Assembly: GCA_963813345.1 (NCBI GenBank)
Contig: CAWEYR010000004.1
Coordinates: 248,001-312,000, forward strand
Reading direction: 5' to 3'
Source of the DNA: CAWDDA01 sp963813345
GTDB taxonomy: Bacteria; Acidobacteriota; Blastocatellia; RBC074
Length of the DNA stretch: 64,000 nucleotides
Shown one piece after another: positions 9,472-20,922 of the stretch; position 1 is the first letter of the stretch, and each line of letters opens with the position of its first letter. The position numbers and the translations under genes were made by a program. The notes below the pieces were generated by a model. It did not search any database. It was not told the origin of the DNA and saw only the letters and a program-made list of their open reading frames with translations.

Positions 9472-10740
9472 ATGCAGATGGAACGCATCTACCGCGACCC
9501 GTTGCACAACATCATCGCCCTTTCGCAATCGCGTGAGGATGACGCGCTTCTGATCGGGCTCATTGACGCTCCCGAGTTCCAGAGGCTGCGGCATATCAAG
9601 CAGCTGGGTCTTGGGTTGTACACCTATCAGGGCGCTGAGCACTCCCGCTTTACCCACTCGCTTGGCGTGATGCACCTCATGACGCGCGCCCTCGACCTGC
9701 TTGCGCAGCGCCATCAGATCAGCCCTGAAGCACGCATGGTAGGTCGCGCAGCGGCGTTGCTTCATGACATCGGACATGGCCCCTTTTCACACGTCATCGA
9801 GAGCGTGCTTGGCCAGCATCACGAAGTGTGGACGGCGCGCATCATTGCCGATCCCGAAACCGAGGTGCATCGCAGGCTGGCCTCCTTCGATTCACAGCTC
9901 GTCGCAAAAGTTATCGACGCGATCCGGCATCGCTACCGGCCTGCATACATTGGCGAGCTGGTCTCATCACAGCTCGATGTGGACCGCTTTGACTATCTGT
10001 TACGCGACAGCCTGATGACAGGCGCGAAATATGGAATCTACGATCTTGAATGGATTCTTCACGCGCTCGAGATCGATGAAGCCGAAGATCGAATCTATGT
10101 CGCGTCGAGAGGACTCTACGCGGTCGAGGAGTATCTCCAGGCCCGGTATTACATGTTTCGCCAGGTATATTTTCATCGCTCGCTCAGAACGGCTGAAGCC
10201 CTGCTCAAGAGCCTGTTAAGACGCGCGATCGCTGTCATCAAAGACGGACACCTGAAATTTGTGGTCGAAGATTCGGTCGTCGCGAGGGTGCTTCGAGGCG
10301 AAGAGGTCACGACCACCGACTATCTGCGCTTTGACGATCACGATGTCATGTTTCACATCAAACAGTGGGTCAGGGAAGAAGATCCGGTGCTCGCGGATCT
10401 GTCACGAAGGTTCATCGATCGCCGCCATTTTCGCGCAATCGATCTTGAGATGCCGGAGGACGAGCGATCAGAGTTCGTGTTGAGGGCGCGCGTGCTCGTC
10501 GAAGGTTTCGGCTTCGATCCCGATTACTATGTTGTGGTCGACCGGGCAGCGGATATTCCCTATTACAGCTACTACCGGCCCGAAGGTAAGGGGCGGCTCT
10601 ACGTTGAAACAAGGGGCCCGCGCCCGGAAATCCGCGATATCGCGGACGTATCCGACGTAGTAAGGGAAATGCGTGGTTATGAGATACACCGGCTATGTTT
10701 TCCGGCAGAAGCTGCAGAGGCAATCGAGAAAATCTCATAG
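9472..10740 (+). CDS. HD-domain phosphohydrolase (YwfO / dGTPase-like)
   Basis: 422 residues. The N-terminal signature YRDPLHNII...FQRLRHIKQLGL...GAEHSRFTHSLGV is followed by the HD metal site AALLHDIGHGPFSH, and later SSQLDVDRFDYLLRDS. This is the family that includes the YwfO-type dNTP triphosphohydrolase-related proteins; hydrolysis of a (deoxy)nucleoside triphosphate is likely but the substrate is not proved. It lies between the M20 peptidase (9 bp) and the TonB-C protein (24 bp) on one probable transcript. The frame is intact and length is normal. Confidence 0.92.
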   Translation: MQMERIYRDPLHNIIALSQSREDDALLIGLIDAPEFQRLRHIKQLGLGLYTYQGAEHSRFTHSLGVMHLMTRALDLLAQRHQISPEARMVGRAAALLHDIGHGPFSHVIESVLGQHHEVWTARIIADPETEVHRRLASFDSQLVAKVIDAIRHRYRPAYIGELVSSQLDVDRFDYLLRDSLMTGAKYGIYDLEWILHALEIDEAEDRIYVASRGLYAVEEYLQARYYMFRQVYFHRSLRTAEALLKSLLRRAIAVIKDGHLKFVVEDSVVARVLRGEEVTTTDYLRFDDHDVMFHIKQWVREEDPVLADLSRRFIDRRHFRAIDLEMPEDERSEFVLRARVLVEGFGFDPDYYVVVDRAADIPYYSYYRPEGKGRLYVETRGPRPEIRDIADVSDVVREMRGYEIHRLCFPAEAAEAIEKIS

Positions 10741-10764
10741 CTCGAAGATGATGGGCGGGCTCTC

Positions 10765-11670
10765 GTGCTGGCATTTGTACTGATAATCCTCATTTTGGTT
10801 CTTCCGCAGGCGGGTCTTCAGCCAAGAGTTGCGATCATTGATCTGCAAGGCGACGACAATGGTCGCGTTGTGTCCATTCTCGAGGACATCGCTCGCCAGT
10901 TCGAAGTCGTCGATCGCGACTTGAGCCGTCGCGCGGCGCGAGGCGCTTTGTATTCCGGCAGTCTCAACCTCGCGACCGAGGAAGCACGCTCACTCGGGGA
11001 AAGTATCGGTTGCGATTACTATTTGACGGGCCTGGTACGGAACATGAGGAGACTCGGTGCCGGGGGTGAAGCATACTTCGAAGCTCTTGCCGGTATTTAT
11101 CTCATTGAGACGAAGAGCGGGCGTGTTGTGAAATTTGAGTTCTTTCGCGAGCGAGCTGGCGATGAGGCGGACGCCTTCGTCTCGCTTGTCAAAGCCGTGA
11201 GTGCCCGTGCGTCGGGATTGAGAGATGCCATTGCAAACGCACACCGGCAGAGGCGCGATCTTGCACTCGAACCGCCACGTGAGGCTCCTCTCGATGTCGT
11301 CAATCTGGACGGTGACCAGTCGTCAAAAGATCTGACGCCTCCGGTCTTTTTCGAACGCTTGAGACCTGATTACACCGAGCAAGCTGCGAGCATTGACCTG
11401 ATCGCGACGGTCGAGGTTTCTGCGGTCTTCGGCTCTGGTGGACGTGTGGAAACAAGTGAGATCGTGCGGTGGGCCGGCTTTGGTCTTGACGAATCAGCTC
11501 TCGCCACCGTTCGGCGGCTGAGATTCAAAGCTGCAACTAAAGATGGCAAGCCAATCAGCGTGCGAGGACTGGTCCGATACAACTTCCGGCAGCCCCCGCC
11601 TCAATCCGAGCGCGATGCTGAAGCGAACAAGCTGAAAGAGAGCATTCGGAAAACAATGCGATCACCTTAG
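10765..11670 (+). CDS. Envelope protein with C-terminal TonB-like domain
   Basis: 301 residues from a GTG; no in-frame ATG exists after the preceding stop. The N-terminus is a hydrophobic anchor or signal (AFVLIILILVLPQ). Residues 20-150 resemble the alpha/beta fold of CsgG/TolB-N-like proteins (RVAIIDLQGDDNGRVV; SIGCDYYLTGLV). Residues 205-275 match the TonB C-terminal module (VEVSAVFGSGGRVETSEIVRWAGFGL with a RLRFKAA strand). It has no obvious TonB proline-rich spacer, so it may be a periplasmic TonB-C domain protein rather than an energy transducer. Role unknown. It is the third gene of the M20-HD run. Confidence 0.7.
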   Translation: MLAFVLIILILVLPQAGLQPRVAIIDLQGDDNGRVVSILEDIARQFEVVDRDLSRRAARGALYSGSLNLATEEARSLGESIGCDYYLTGLVRNMRRLGAGGEAYFEALAGIYLIETKSGRVVKFEFFRERAGDEADAFVSLVKAVSARASGLRDAIANAHRQRRDLALEPPREAPLDVVNLDGDQSSKDLTPPVFFERLRPDYTEQAASIDLIATVEVSAVFGSGGRVETSEIVRWAGFGLDESALATVRRLRFKAATKDGKPISVRGLVRYNFRQPPPQSERDAEANKLKESIRKTMRSP

Positions 11671-11696
11671 TGCAGTGTACGATGCGAAGCGGCACT

Positions 11697-11794
11697 ATTT
11701 GGAGTGCGGCGACTTGGCGTCGCTTTAGTCTCTTGCCAGACTATTCGTGGGCGTCCGAATAAAGCGAACGCCAAATGACGCCGCATGCCAAATC
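11697..11794. repeat. Imperfect palindrome, TTTGGAGTGCGGCG family
   Basis: The left arm (ATTTGGAGTGCGGCGACTTG..CGCTTTA) pairs imperfectly with the right arm (TAAAGCGAACGCCAAATGAC..GCCAAAT). The inner part is a second hairpin, GGCGACTTGGCGTCGC. A related copy lies inside the CHAT gene at 31248-31281. It occupies the gap before the S41 gene. Confidence 0.75.
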
Positions 11795-11861
11795 GGCATA
11801 ATGTGCCTTCGCGTTCGTACTCTTGGGCGCGTGGTTTTCTTTGCGCTAAAGTTCTCACGTC

Positions 11862-13120
11862 GTGCGCTCCAGGATCCTTCTTCTCTTAATTCTCGTCTCG
11901 CTTCTGCTCGGCCAGCTACTCTCAGACGCGGCTTGAGGGTGACGCACGCGCACGGAGTGAAATCTTCGATCGTGTCTGGAATGCCGTCAACGAAAGGTAC
12001 TTTGACAGGACTTTCCACGGCGTTGATTGGCCGGCGCAACGCGCGCGCTTTCGAGCGATAGCTGTAGACACGCCATCCCGCGCCGAGTTCTACACGGTCA
12101 TGCGGCAAATGCTCGCTACACTCGGCGACGCGCATATGCGGATTTTCTCGCCCGAAGAGAACTTTGACCGCAGCCGGCCGGCCGGCATCTCGGTGGGGTT
12201 GATCGTGCGGCGTGTAGAAGGTGATCCGATGGTTGTCTGGGTTGAGCCCGGTTCAGAGGCTGCCCGCTCCGGCTTGCGCCCTGGCGACATGATCAAATCA
12301 GTCGATGATGTACCGATTGAGAGCGCCCTGAAGAAGATCCGCTCAGACAACGGAACGAGCTCAACGCCGGTGGCTCTGGAGTTACTGAGTTTCGATCGAC
12401 TTTTCTTTGGTCCACGCGAGACTACAGTCAAAGTCGGGTTCGTGAGTGATTCCGGCAGTGAGCGGACCGCCACACTCAAGCGCCGGTTCGTGGATTTCCC
12501 GCGGCGCGTGATCACTCGGATGCTTCCAAACGAAATCGGTTACATTGAACTCACCGGATTCGCTCCCGAGGTAGAGAAAGATTTCGCGCATGCATTCGTC
12601 AACGCTTCGTGACTCGCGCGGGCTGATACTCGACCTGAGGCAGAATGGTGGAGGATTTGTCACCAGCGTGACGCGTCTGGCCGGACACTTCTTTGCTCGT
12701 GAAACTGAACTCGGAGTCTTCACTACGCGAAAAGGCGAGGCGACACGCAGACAGACCGCGCGGTCAAAAATTGTTTATCGCGGGCCCATGGTGATTCTCC
12801 TTAGCTCGAGGAGCGCGAGTGGCGCGGAAATGTTCGCGGCCGCGATGCAGGAGCACGAGCGTGCATTGCTCCTTGGCAATCACGCAACGACGTGTGGCTG
12901 CCTGGTTGGTGTTAGTCGAACTCTGACTCTGCCGGATGGCGGCAGGCTCAACATTTCCGATTCAGACTACCGGACAGCGCTTGGGCAGCGGATCGAAGGT
13001 TTAGGGGTTCGACCCGACGAGATAATCGAGTTGAAGATTGCTGACGTCGCTGCCGGCAGGGATCGCGCGCTCGAATGGGCAGTCGAGTTTCTTGAACGAC
13101 CCAGGGAGGGTACTCAATGA
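11862..13120 (+). CDS. Secreted S41 (C-terminal processing) peptidase, at least two frameshifts
   Basis: GTG 11862 opens a signal peptide (RILLLLILVSLLLGQLLS). The frame then breaks near 11930 and resumes as RSEIFDRVWNAVNERYFD, a typical S41 N-terminal helix. A PDZ domain follows (SVGLIVRRVEGDPMVVWV to SGLRPGDMIKSVDD). A second break near 12605 interrupts FAHAFVNA / LRDSRGLILDLRQNGGG. The serine motif SASGAEMFAAAM is present. The usual catalytic lysine (GKG) is replaced by TTCGCLVG, as in some other S41 proteins. The stop overlaps the next ATG as ATGA. The frameshifts are likely sequence errors. The start is uncertain: I see no good ribosome site. Confidence 0.8.
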
Positions 13121-14202
13121 ATCTGGTCAGGCGATTTCTCGCGGCTTTTCTGTTGATTGTCATTGCCGGCGCACGAGTCGAGGCGCAGTGGGAGAAAGTC
13201 GATGAAATAAAGTCGAAACGGGATCTGAACGCGATCTACTTTGTGGACCGCGAGTTCGGCTGGGTGGCTGGCGACCAGGGGATTCTGCAGGTCACCGATT
13301 CCGGAGGTGATCGCTGGACGGAGTTACGCTCGGGCGTGAATGTCGGATTGAGTGATGTCTTTTTCCGCGATAAATCAGAAGGTTGGATGGTTGCTGCCGG
13401 CGGTCGAGTGCTCTATTCCAATGATGGCGGGAAGTCGTGGAAAGAACTGTACCGGCTCGCGCCGCCTGCTCGGCGTACCGGCGGCGATCCTCCTGAGCTT
13501 TACAGTCTCGCGTTCGCCAGCCGAAAGAGGGGCTGGATAGTAGGCACTGAGGGCCGCATCCTTGCGACCGAAGATGGTGGCGCGAGCTGGATCGCGCAGG
13601 AAAGCGGCACTCGCGAGGAGATTGTTCACGTCAGGTTTCTGAATGACAAACGCGGCTGGGCAGTCGGAGGTGCCGGAACAATCCTCTCCACCAATGATTC
13701 CGGACGGACATGGGAGAAGCAGCGCAGCGGTACGGGCGCGCATCTCTACCACATTGAAGCCCGGGACAAAGATCATGCGTGGATCGTTGGTGACAACGGG
13801 ACCATCTTACGGACTGACAACGGGGGCGTCACCTGGGAGTTGGTGAACAATCCAATCAAAGAGACGCTGCTCAACATTGCGTTCGCAGACGACAAACTCG
13901 GCTGGATCATCGGCTGGAATGGAACCATTCTGCGAACTGGTGACGGCGGAAGCCGCTGGATTCAGCAGGAGAGCGGGACAAAAGTTAATCTCTATGGTCT
14001 GGCTGTTCGGAAGGACGGCTTTATCAGCAAGTCTACTCAGGCATGGGTCGTCGGCGGCGATGGTCTGATCATGCGATACAGGGCGCAGGTAGGGCTGGGA
14101 GATTCAGGCAGAGACCAGTTTATTTATCATTTGGGATTTGTCATTTGTCATTTGCTCATAATTTGTAACTTCAGTACCTTGCAAAATAACAATGACAAAT
14201 GA
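13117..14202 (+). CDS. Ycf48-like BNR-repeat beta-propeller, secreted, with repeat-encoded tail
   Basis: 361 residues; the ATG has an AGGGAGGG ribosome site and overlaps the S41 stop. A signal peptide is cleaved near VEAQ. It contains seven or so repeats of the type GWVAGDQGILQVTDSGGDRW / GWAVGGAGTILSTNDSGRTW, the Asp-box/Ycf48 propeller blade. Such proteins are envelope scaffolds or assembly factors in bacteria without photosystem II. The propeller ends near GGDGLIMRYRAQ; the final 27 or so residues are encoded by a palindromic repeat (14120-14229) and look unlike the rest. It is probably translationally coupled to the S41 peptidase. Confidence 0.85.
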   Translation: MNLVRRFLAAFLLIVIAGARVEAQWEKVDEIKSKRDLNAIYFVDREFGWVAGDQGILQVTDSGGDRWTELRSGVNVGLSDVFFRDKSEGWMVAAGGRVLYSNDGGKSWKELYRLAPPARRTGGDPPELYSLAFASRKRGWIVGTEGRILATEDGGASWIAQESGTREEIVHVRFLNDKRGWAVGGAGTILSTNDSGRTWEKQRSGTGAHLYHIEARDKDHAWIVGDNGTILRTDNGGVTWELVNNPIKETLLNIAFADDKLGWIIGWNGTILRTGDGGSRWIQQESGTKVNLYGLAVRKDGFISKSTQAWVVGGDGLIMRYRAQVGLGDSGRDQFIYHLGFVICHLLIICNFSTLQNNNDK

Positions 14203-14229
14203 TAAATGACAAATCACAAATGATAAATA
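14120..14229. repeat. AT-rich palindrome of TTTGTCATT words overlapping a gene end
   Basis: The left arm holds TTTATCATTTGGGATTTGTC followed by further TCATTTG words; the right arm at about 14191-14228 holds the complements ACAAATGATAAATGACAAAT and so on. It is much more AT-rich than its surroundings. The left arm is read as the C-terminal tail of the Ycf48-like protein. Confidence 0.8.
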
Positions 14230-14255
14230 TTCGCGAACGTCAACTGTCCCTCCTC

Positions 14256-15501
14256 TCACTCACTCATACTGAGCGCTTCGACAGGAACGACGCGTGCCGC
14301 GAGTCGCGCAGGGTAGATCGTGGCCAGCATACAAATGGCGATTGCGATTGCGGCCACAATCAGACAATCCACCGCGCGCACGTTTAGCGTCACTGAAGAG
14401 ATTGCATAAAACTCAGCCGGAATCGAAACCCATCGGAATCTGTTGGCAAGCCAGCAGGTTGCGATCCCGATTGCCATTCCAAGCACTGTGCCCGCAACAC
14501 CGATAATCGTTCCCTGGTATAGAAAGATTCGTGTAATCGACTTTGGGGTCGAGCCCTGAGCGCGAAGGATCGCGATGTCCCGATGCTTCTCGATGACGGT
14601 CATCGTAAGTGTGGTGATGATGTTGAGCGCGGCGAGCACAATCAGCATGACAAAAAAGAAGATCACAACCCGCTGCTGGAGCTCGAGCGCAGTGAAAAGC
14701 GGTTTGTTCAACTCCTTCCAGTTCGTGGTGCTGAAACCCTCGCCTGCAAGCTGTCTGACTTTCTCTGCGAGTTCATCGACGCGTGAATGTTGTCGACCTT
14801 CATCTGGATGACGTTTGCAACGTCGCCTTCGCCTCGCAGCGCTTGAATCGCAGGAAGCGAAACATACGCCCATTTCAAATCGTATTCATAGAGTCCGGAA
14901 ACGAACAAACCTGCGACCCGGAAACGTGTATACCTGGGACGTGGCGCCAGCCCGAGAGGCGTCAATCGCGAATGCGCCGAGACAACAGTAACAACGTTGT
15001 CGAGTCGAACTTTAAGTGTACGCGCAAGCTCCTGCCCGACGATCCAGCGCCTGCCTTCAGTTCCGTCAGGGCTATCGGCCGCTGAGCTCAGACGGATCGC
15101 CTTCGACCGTTATCGAGAAGACTTCATTGGCCTCTTTCGGCGCTTCCAGATCAACGCCCTTGAGCACAGCCTGCTCCTGACGCTCGCCAGCCGTAATCAG
15201 GACCGGTTCGTAAGTGGTCGCCGAACTGCTTTGACTCCCGGCAGCTCGCGAATACGCGCAGCGAGACTTCGATAATTCTCGATCCCGGAATTATCCGATT
15301 TGAGAAGATTCAATGCGCGGTGCCTTCGAGAATCCTTCTCCTGAACTTCTCGTCTGAATCCCGTGACAAGTGCCTGAGCGATGATCAGCGCGGCGACTCC
15401 GAGCGCGATTCCGGTGATGGCGATGCAGTGAGAACGGAAACCGGCGCCTGCCGGCGCCGGGCCCTCAGATACCTGAGCGCGATGAAAAGCTCGAAAGGCA
15501 T
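14256..15501 (-). CDS. LolC/LolE-type ABC transporter permease, several frameshifts
   Basis: Inner-membrane FtsX-family permease of lipoprotein-releasing type. The reconstructed order is: MPFELFIALRYLRARRR; first membrane segment TGIALGVAALIIAQALVTGF; periplasmic MacB-like domain; three C-terminal segments (VVIFFFVMLIVLAALNIITT, GTIIGVAGTVLGMAIGIATC, LIVAAIAIAICMLATIYPAR) and the closing PVEALS. The coding sequence moves between frames near 15430, 15220, 15080 and 14781, with probable smaller compensating indels. No ATPase partner (LolD) is nearby. It follows lysS on the same strand across a palindrome. Intact function is likely if the indels are errors, which I cannot prove. Confidence 0.8.
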
Positions 15502-15510
15502 GATTCAAGA

Positions 15511-15602
15511 GCGCTGGCAGCGCTGGCCTCTGGCCGGCGCTGGAGGTGCTCAGGCCCTTAGCATTCAGCACGCGCCGGCCGAGGCCAGCGCTCCCAGGTG
15601 CG
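15511..15602. repeat. GC-rich palindrome (GCGCTGGC...GCTCCCAGG) filling the lysS-permease gap
   Basis: The left arm (15511-15543) GCGCTGGCAGCGCTGGCCTC... pairs imperfectly with the right arm (15571-15602) ...GAGGCCAGCGCTCCCAGG. It starts directly after the lysS stop codon (15603) and ends 9 bp before the permease start. Related CTGGGAGCG words occur at 20813-20913, 28066-28243 and 41952-42107. Confidence 0.75.
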
Positions 15603-17173
15603 CTACGATTTTGTCTCCGGGCGCATGTGCGGAAAGAGGAGCACATCACGAATTGACCGCTGATTGGTGAGGAGCATCACCAGCCGGTCGACTCCGATTC
15701 CTTCGCCTGCGGTCGGCGGCATGCCATAAGACAGCGCGCGAATGTAATCCTCATCCATCATCATCGCTTCTTCATCTACCCCGTTCGCGTGCCATGCATT
15801 TGTGCTTCGAAACGGCGCCGCTGTTCTGCCGGGTCGTTCAGTTCAGAGAACGCATTGGCAATCTCCCTGTTCGCGATGAAGAGTTCAAAACGCTCAACGA
15901 AACGCGGATCGTCGGGCTTCTGCTTCGAGAGCGGTGACAACGCCGTCGGAAATTCCGTGATGAAGGTGGGATTGATCAGATGTGGTTCTGCGACTCGCTC
16001 AAACAATCCACCCAGAAGCTCACCTGCCGAGAGCCGCGGGTCATATTCAAGCTCGATCGCCGCGGCGGCCGCCTCGAGCGAGCCGCTATCCATCAGACTG
16101 TCCAATGTCGGACGCGTCGCATCGTCCGGCCAGTGGTGAATCACAGCTTCTCGCATCGTCATCGTGCGCCAGTTATCGAAATCGATGACGTGTTCCTGAT
16201 AGACCACCTGCCGCGTTTGAGAGACCTTGTCGACGAGCGTCTTGATGAGATGCTCGGTCATCTCCATCAGATCACGATAATCCGAATACGCCTGATACCA
16301 TTCGAGCATCGTGAACTCAGGGTTGTGAATAATCGAGAGACCTTCGTTCCGGAAATTTCTATTGATCTCGTATACGCGTTCGAAGCCACCGACAATCAGG
16401 CGTTTCAAATAGAGCTCGGGAGCGATTCGCGCGTAGAGGTCGATGTCCAGTGCATTGTGGTGGGTGACAAACGGTCGCGCAGCCGCCCCCGTCGCCAGAG
16501 ACGTCAGCATAGGTGTTTCGACTTCAACGTAACCACGATCGTCGAAGTAGCGGCGTATCTCACGGATTATGATCGCACGGCGCTCAAAGACTTCTCGCGC
16601 GGTCAGCTCACCGGCGGCTCGCTCGTGCGCGGCTCCGCTCGCGATCAGATCCACGTAGCGCTGGCGGTATCGAAGCTCCTTGTCCTGAATCCCGTGGTAT
16701 TTGTCGGGCATAGGCAACAACGCCTTGGCCAGAAACTGAATCTGGTCGACGTGCAGCGAAAGCTCACCGGTCTTCGTAACAAAAAGAAAACCGCGGACAC
16801 CAACCCAGTCGCCCAGGTCGAAAAGCTGATAGAGCTTCCAGGCATCATCTCCGACATCGTTCTTGCGAATGTATATCTGGATGTGGCTGACGCCGTCGGA
16901 AAGGTTTGCGAAAGCGGCCTTCCCCATGAGGCGCATGGTCATGAGCCTGCCAGCCACCCGAATCTCCGAGCCTTCCGCTTGCTTGAGCTGCTGATTTACG
17001 CTTTCAAGTTCGACGCCGTCCTTTTTGCCCGCGTGATGGTGGTAACGAGCAACCAGGTCCGAGACCGTGTGCGTCCTGTCGAATCGATTGGGATAGACGG
17101 CGTGACCGAGCGCGGCAATCTCATCCAGATGGTGACGCCTTTGCTGTATTTGATCATTATCGTGATCGAGCAT
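15603..17173 (-). CDS. lysS: Lysyl-tRNA synthetase (class II), one frameshift
   Basis: Charges tRNA-Lys. It has an N-terminal OB fold (ESVNQQLKQAEGSEIRVAGR), class II motif 2 with FRNEGLSIIHNPEFTMLEWY, and motif 3 only in the second frame (GEGIGVDRLVMLL...RSIRDVLLFPHMRP). The main frame stops after FEAQMHGTRTG; one missing base near 15790 restores HANGVDEEAMMMDEDYI. The whole span is 1571 nt, one short of 524 codons, which is normal LysS length. As the gene is essential and no other copy is visible here, the shift is very probably a sequence error. Confidence 0.95.
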
Positions 17174-17193
17174 AAACGGGGATTATAAGGCAT

Positions 17194-17220
17194 GTTGTAC
17201 CGCCTTCAGGCGGAATCTGA
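17194..17220 (+). repeat. Single arm of the GTACCGCCTTCAGGCGG family
   Basis: GTTGTACCGCCTTCAGGCGG plus AATCTGA, one unpaired copy of the arm seen twice at 8217-8276. It lies between divergent lysS and the DUF4177-like gene. Confidence 0.85.
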
Positions 17221-17319
17221 GCATACTCGCGTGAGACTTTCTTCTCACGGTACTCTTACTGAGATAGTGGAACGTTCGGTTCTCTCAAGCGTCTGAATAA
17301 TAAGACAGGAGGACCTTCC

Positions 17320-17631
17320 ATGCCCACATCAACTCGTGTGTTGCTCATTCTCGCGGGAGTTTTGCTGGTGTCAGCAGCTCTTGTTCATGCGGGTGCCCAG
17401 GACGAACAGATCGCGCCGAAGCCAGGGTTTGAATATCTGATCGTGGCTGACGGCAACGTCACTCTGAATTCGTCCCCGTCCGTCGGACAGCGCAAACAGA
17501 AAGACTTCGGTCGCGAGGCAGTTACGGTGCAAAAGAACCTCGATCGTCTCGGCTCCGACGGTTGGGAACTGGTTGACGTCGGCGGAACTCCAAACGAGCC
17601 TGTTTTCTATCTCAAGCGGCCGAAACGGTGA
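17320..17631 (+). CDS. Small secreted DUF4177-like protein
   Basis: 103 residues; the ATG has an AGGAGGA ribosome site 6 nt upstream. A signal peptide ends near VHAGAQ. The mature part (FEYLIVADGNVTLN ... NLDRLGSDGWELVDVGG ... FYLKRPKR) has the DUF4177 pattern, a small alpha/beta domain with a conserved GWELV strand. Function of that domain is unknown. It stands alone between two divergent or small genes. Confidence 0.7.
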   Translation: MPTSTRVLLILAGVLLVSAALVHAGAQDEQIAPKPGFEYLIVADGNVTLNSSPSVGQRKQKDFGREAVTVQKNLDRLGSDGWELVDVGGTPNEPVFYLKRPKR

Positions 17632-17699
17632 AACAAGTTCGGCCCGGCCTCCGTATAGTGCGATGGTGATGTTAATTAACTCACCTGGAGGCTTTGAAG

Positions 17700-17891
17700 A
17701 TGGCTCGTGTGTTAGGAAACATTATCTTTGTTGTGATCGCTCTGGTTGTGATTGCAGCCGTGGCTATGATTGCGCTTGCCTTGTTCGGAACGCTCGTTGG
17801 ACTGCTTGGACTGGCAATCAAACTGGCTCTCGTTGCCGGAGTGATCTATTTCATCTGGATAGTCTTTAAGAAGCTCGTGCATGAGACTTGA
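17700..17891 (+). CDS. Small two-helix membrane protein
   Basis: 63 residues from ATG 17700, with TGGAGG 8 nt upstream; an in-frame TTG at 17694 is less likely. It is almost entirely hydrophobic: IIFVVIALVVIAAVAMIALA and LGLAIKLALVAGVIYFIWIV form two membrane helices, with a short basic end KKLVHET. Similar tiny hydrophobic proteins are common but uncharacterised. The strong ribosome site supports a real gene. Confidence 0.6.
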   Translation: MARVLGNIIFVVIALVVIAAVAMIALALFGTLVGLLGLAIKLALVAGVIYFIWIVFKKLVHET

Positions 17892-18028
17892 ATCTTTGAG
17901 CGCGAGTACAAGTTCGGCCGCGGCGTCCGTGCGCGAGATCGCTGTCTCCAGTGCTGCTGCATAAGATCTCGTGCGCTCGAAGGGCGCGGCGGCCGATCAC
18001 TTTGATCAACTGCTCGATCCTCAGAGCT

Positions 18029-18733
18029 TCAGTCCATCCCGCAAACTATCTTTCGCAGCTCGCTGAAGTGATCGATCATCAAGGTCGCGCCGGCCTCCTC
18101 GAGCTCCCTCCGCCCGCGAAAACCGCCGGTGAAACCGCAGGTAGTCACTCCAGCCTCGCGTCCGGCCTGGATGTCCAGCCTGGTGTCACCAACCATAAGA
18201 CACTCGCGCGGCTCCCGCTGGCACTGCCGCAACGCCTCGAGTAGTGGTTCAGGTGACGGTTTCCGTTCATTTAGCGTATCTCCGCCAATAATCGATACGA
18301 AATGATGCTTCAGGCCCAGGCCCTCGAGCAGACTTACCGAGAAATCGAAGGGCTTGTTTGTGACTACAGCTTTTGGAATCGGGGACAATGCCTCGAGAGT
18401 CGACCGAACGCCGGGATAGGGCAGGGTCTTATTGAGAAGATGAGACCCATAGTGCTTAAAAAGAATCTGAAGTGCTTCGTCCGATGGCTGGTTCACTCGA
18501 GCATCGAGTCTCGCCAAATCGCGACTGGCCGCTGCTCGACTCATTGACGCGAGGAGAGAGCGCTCGACGAGCAGCCGGGCGCCTTCACCTACGAACTGGA
18601 TTATCTCGGTAGCGTCAAGCGTAGGAAGATCAAGCTCAGCCAGTGTCAACTGTACGGAATCAATAATATCCGCGCGAGAATCGACGAGAGTTCCGTCGAG
18701 ATCAAACAAGACACACTGGTAATTGAATGACAT
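18029..18733 (-). CDS. gph: HAD hydrolase, phosphoglycolate phosphatase type
   Basis: 234 residues from the ATG at 18733 (MSFNYQCVLFDLDGTLVDSR). HAD motif I is FDLDGTLVDS with the nucleophile Asp; motif II is AVVTNKP; the motif III Lys is in NERKPSPEP; motif IV is LMVGDTRLDIQAG. The helical cap domain lies between motifs I and II. It probably dephosphorylates 2-phosphoglycolate or a similar small phosphate ester in the cytoplasm; the gene name is by family resemblance. It is divergent from the DUF255 gene with only a 27-bp gap, so its promoter must overlap that region. The 150 bp after its stop have no supported gene. Confidence 0.85.
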   Translation of the reverse strand: MSFNYQCVLFDLDGTLVDSRADIIDSVQLTLAELDLPTLDATEIIQFVGEGARLLVERSLLASMSRAAASRDLARLDARVNQPSDEALQILFKHYGSHLLNKTLPYPGVRSTLEALSPIPKAVVTNKPFDFSVSLLEGLGLKHHFVSIIGGDTLNERKPSPEPLLEALRQCQREPRECLMVGDTRLDIQAGREAGVTTCGFTGGFRGRRELEEAGATLMIDHFSELRKIVCGMD

Positions 18734-18760
18734 AACAGAGCATAGTATCAGAGAGGAATC

Positions 18761-20867
<2,107 letters not shown>

Positions 20868-20922
20868 CAGTAGCCACGCTTGACCGACGCGAGACGCTCA
20901 GCGCTCCCAGGCGAATCCAGTC

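Noticed and set aside
15980..17188. Long plus-strand frame of 402 codons opposite lysS
   Set aside because: It is fully antisense to lysS, whose motifs are certain, and has no family features or ribosome site.
17892..18028. Possible short minus-strand gene after gph (reads EALRIEQLIKVIGRR in one frame)
   Set aside because: No start codon with a ribosome site, and two frames must be joined; could be a remnant but unsupported.
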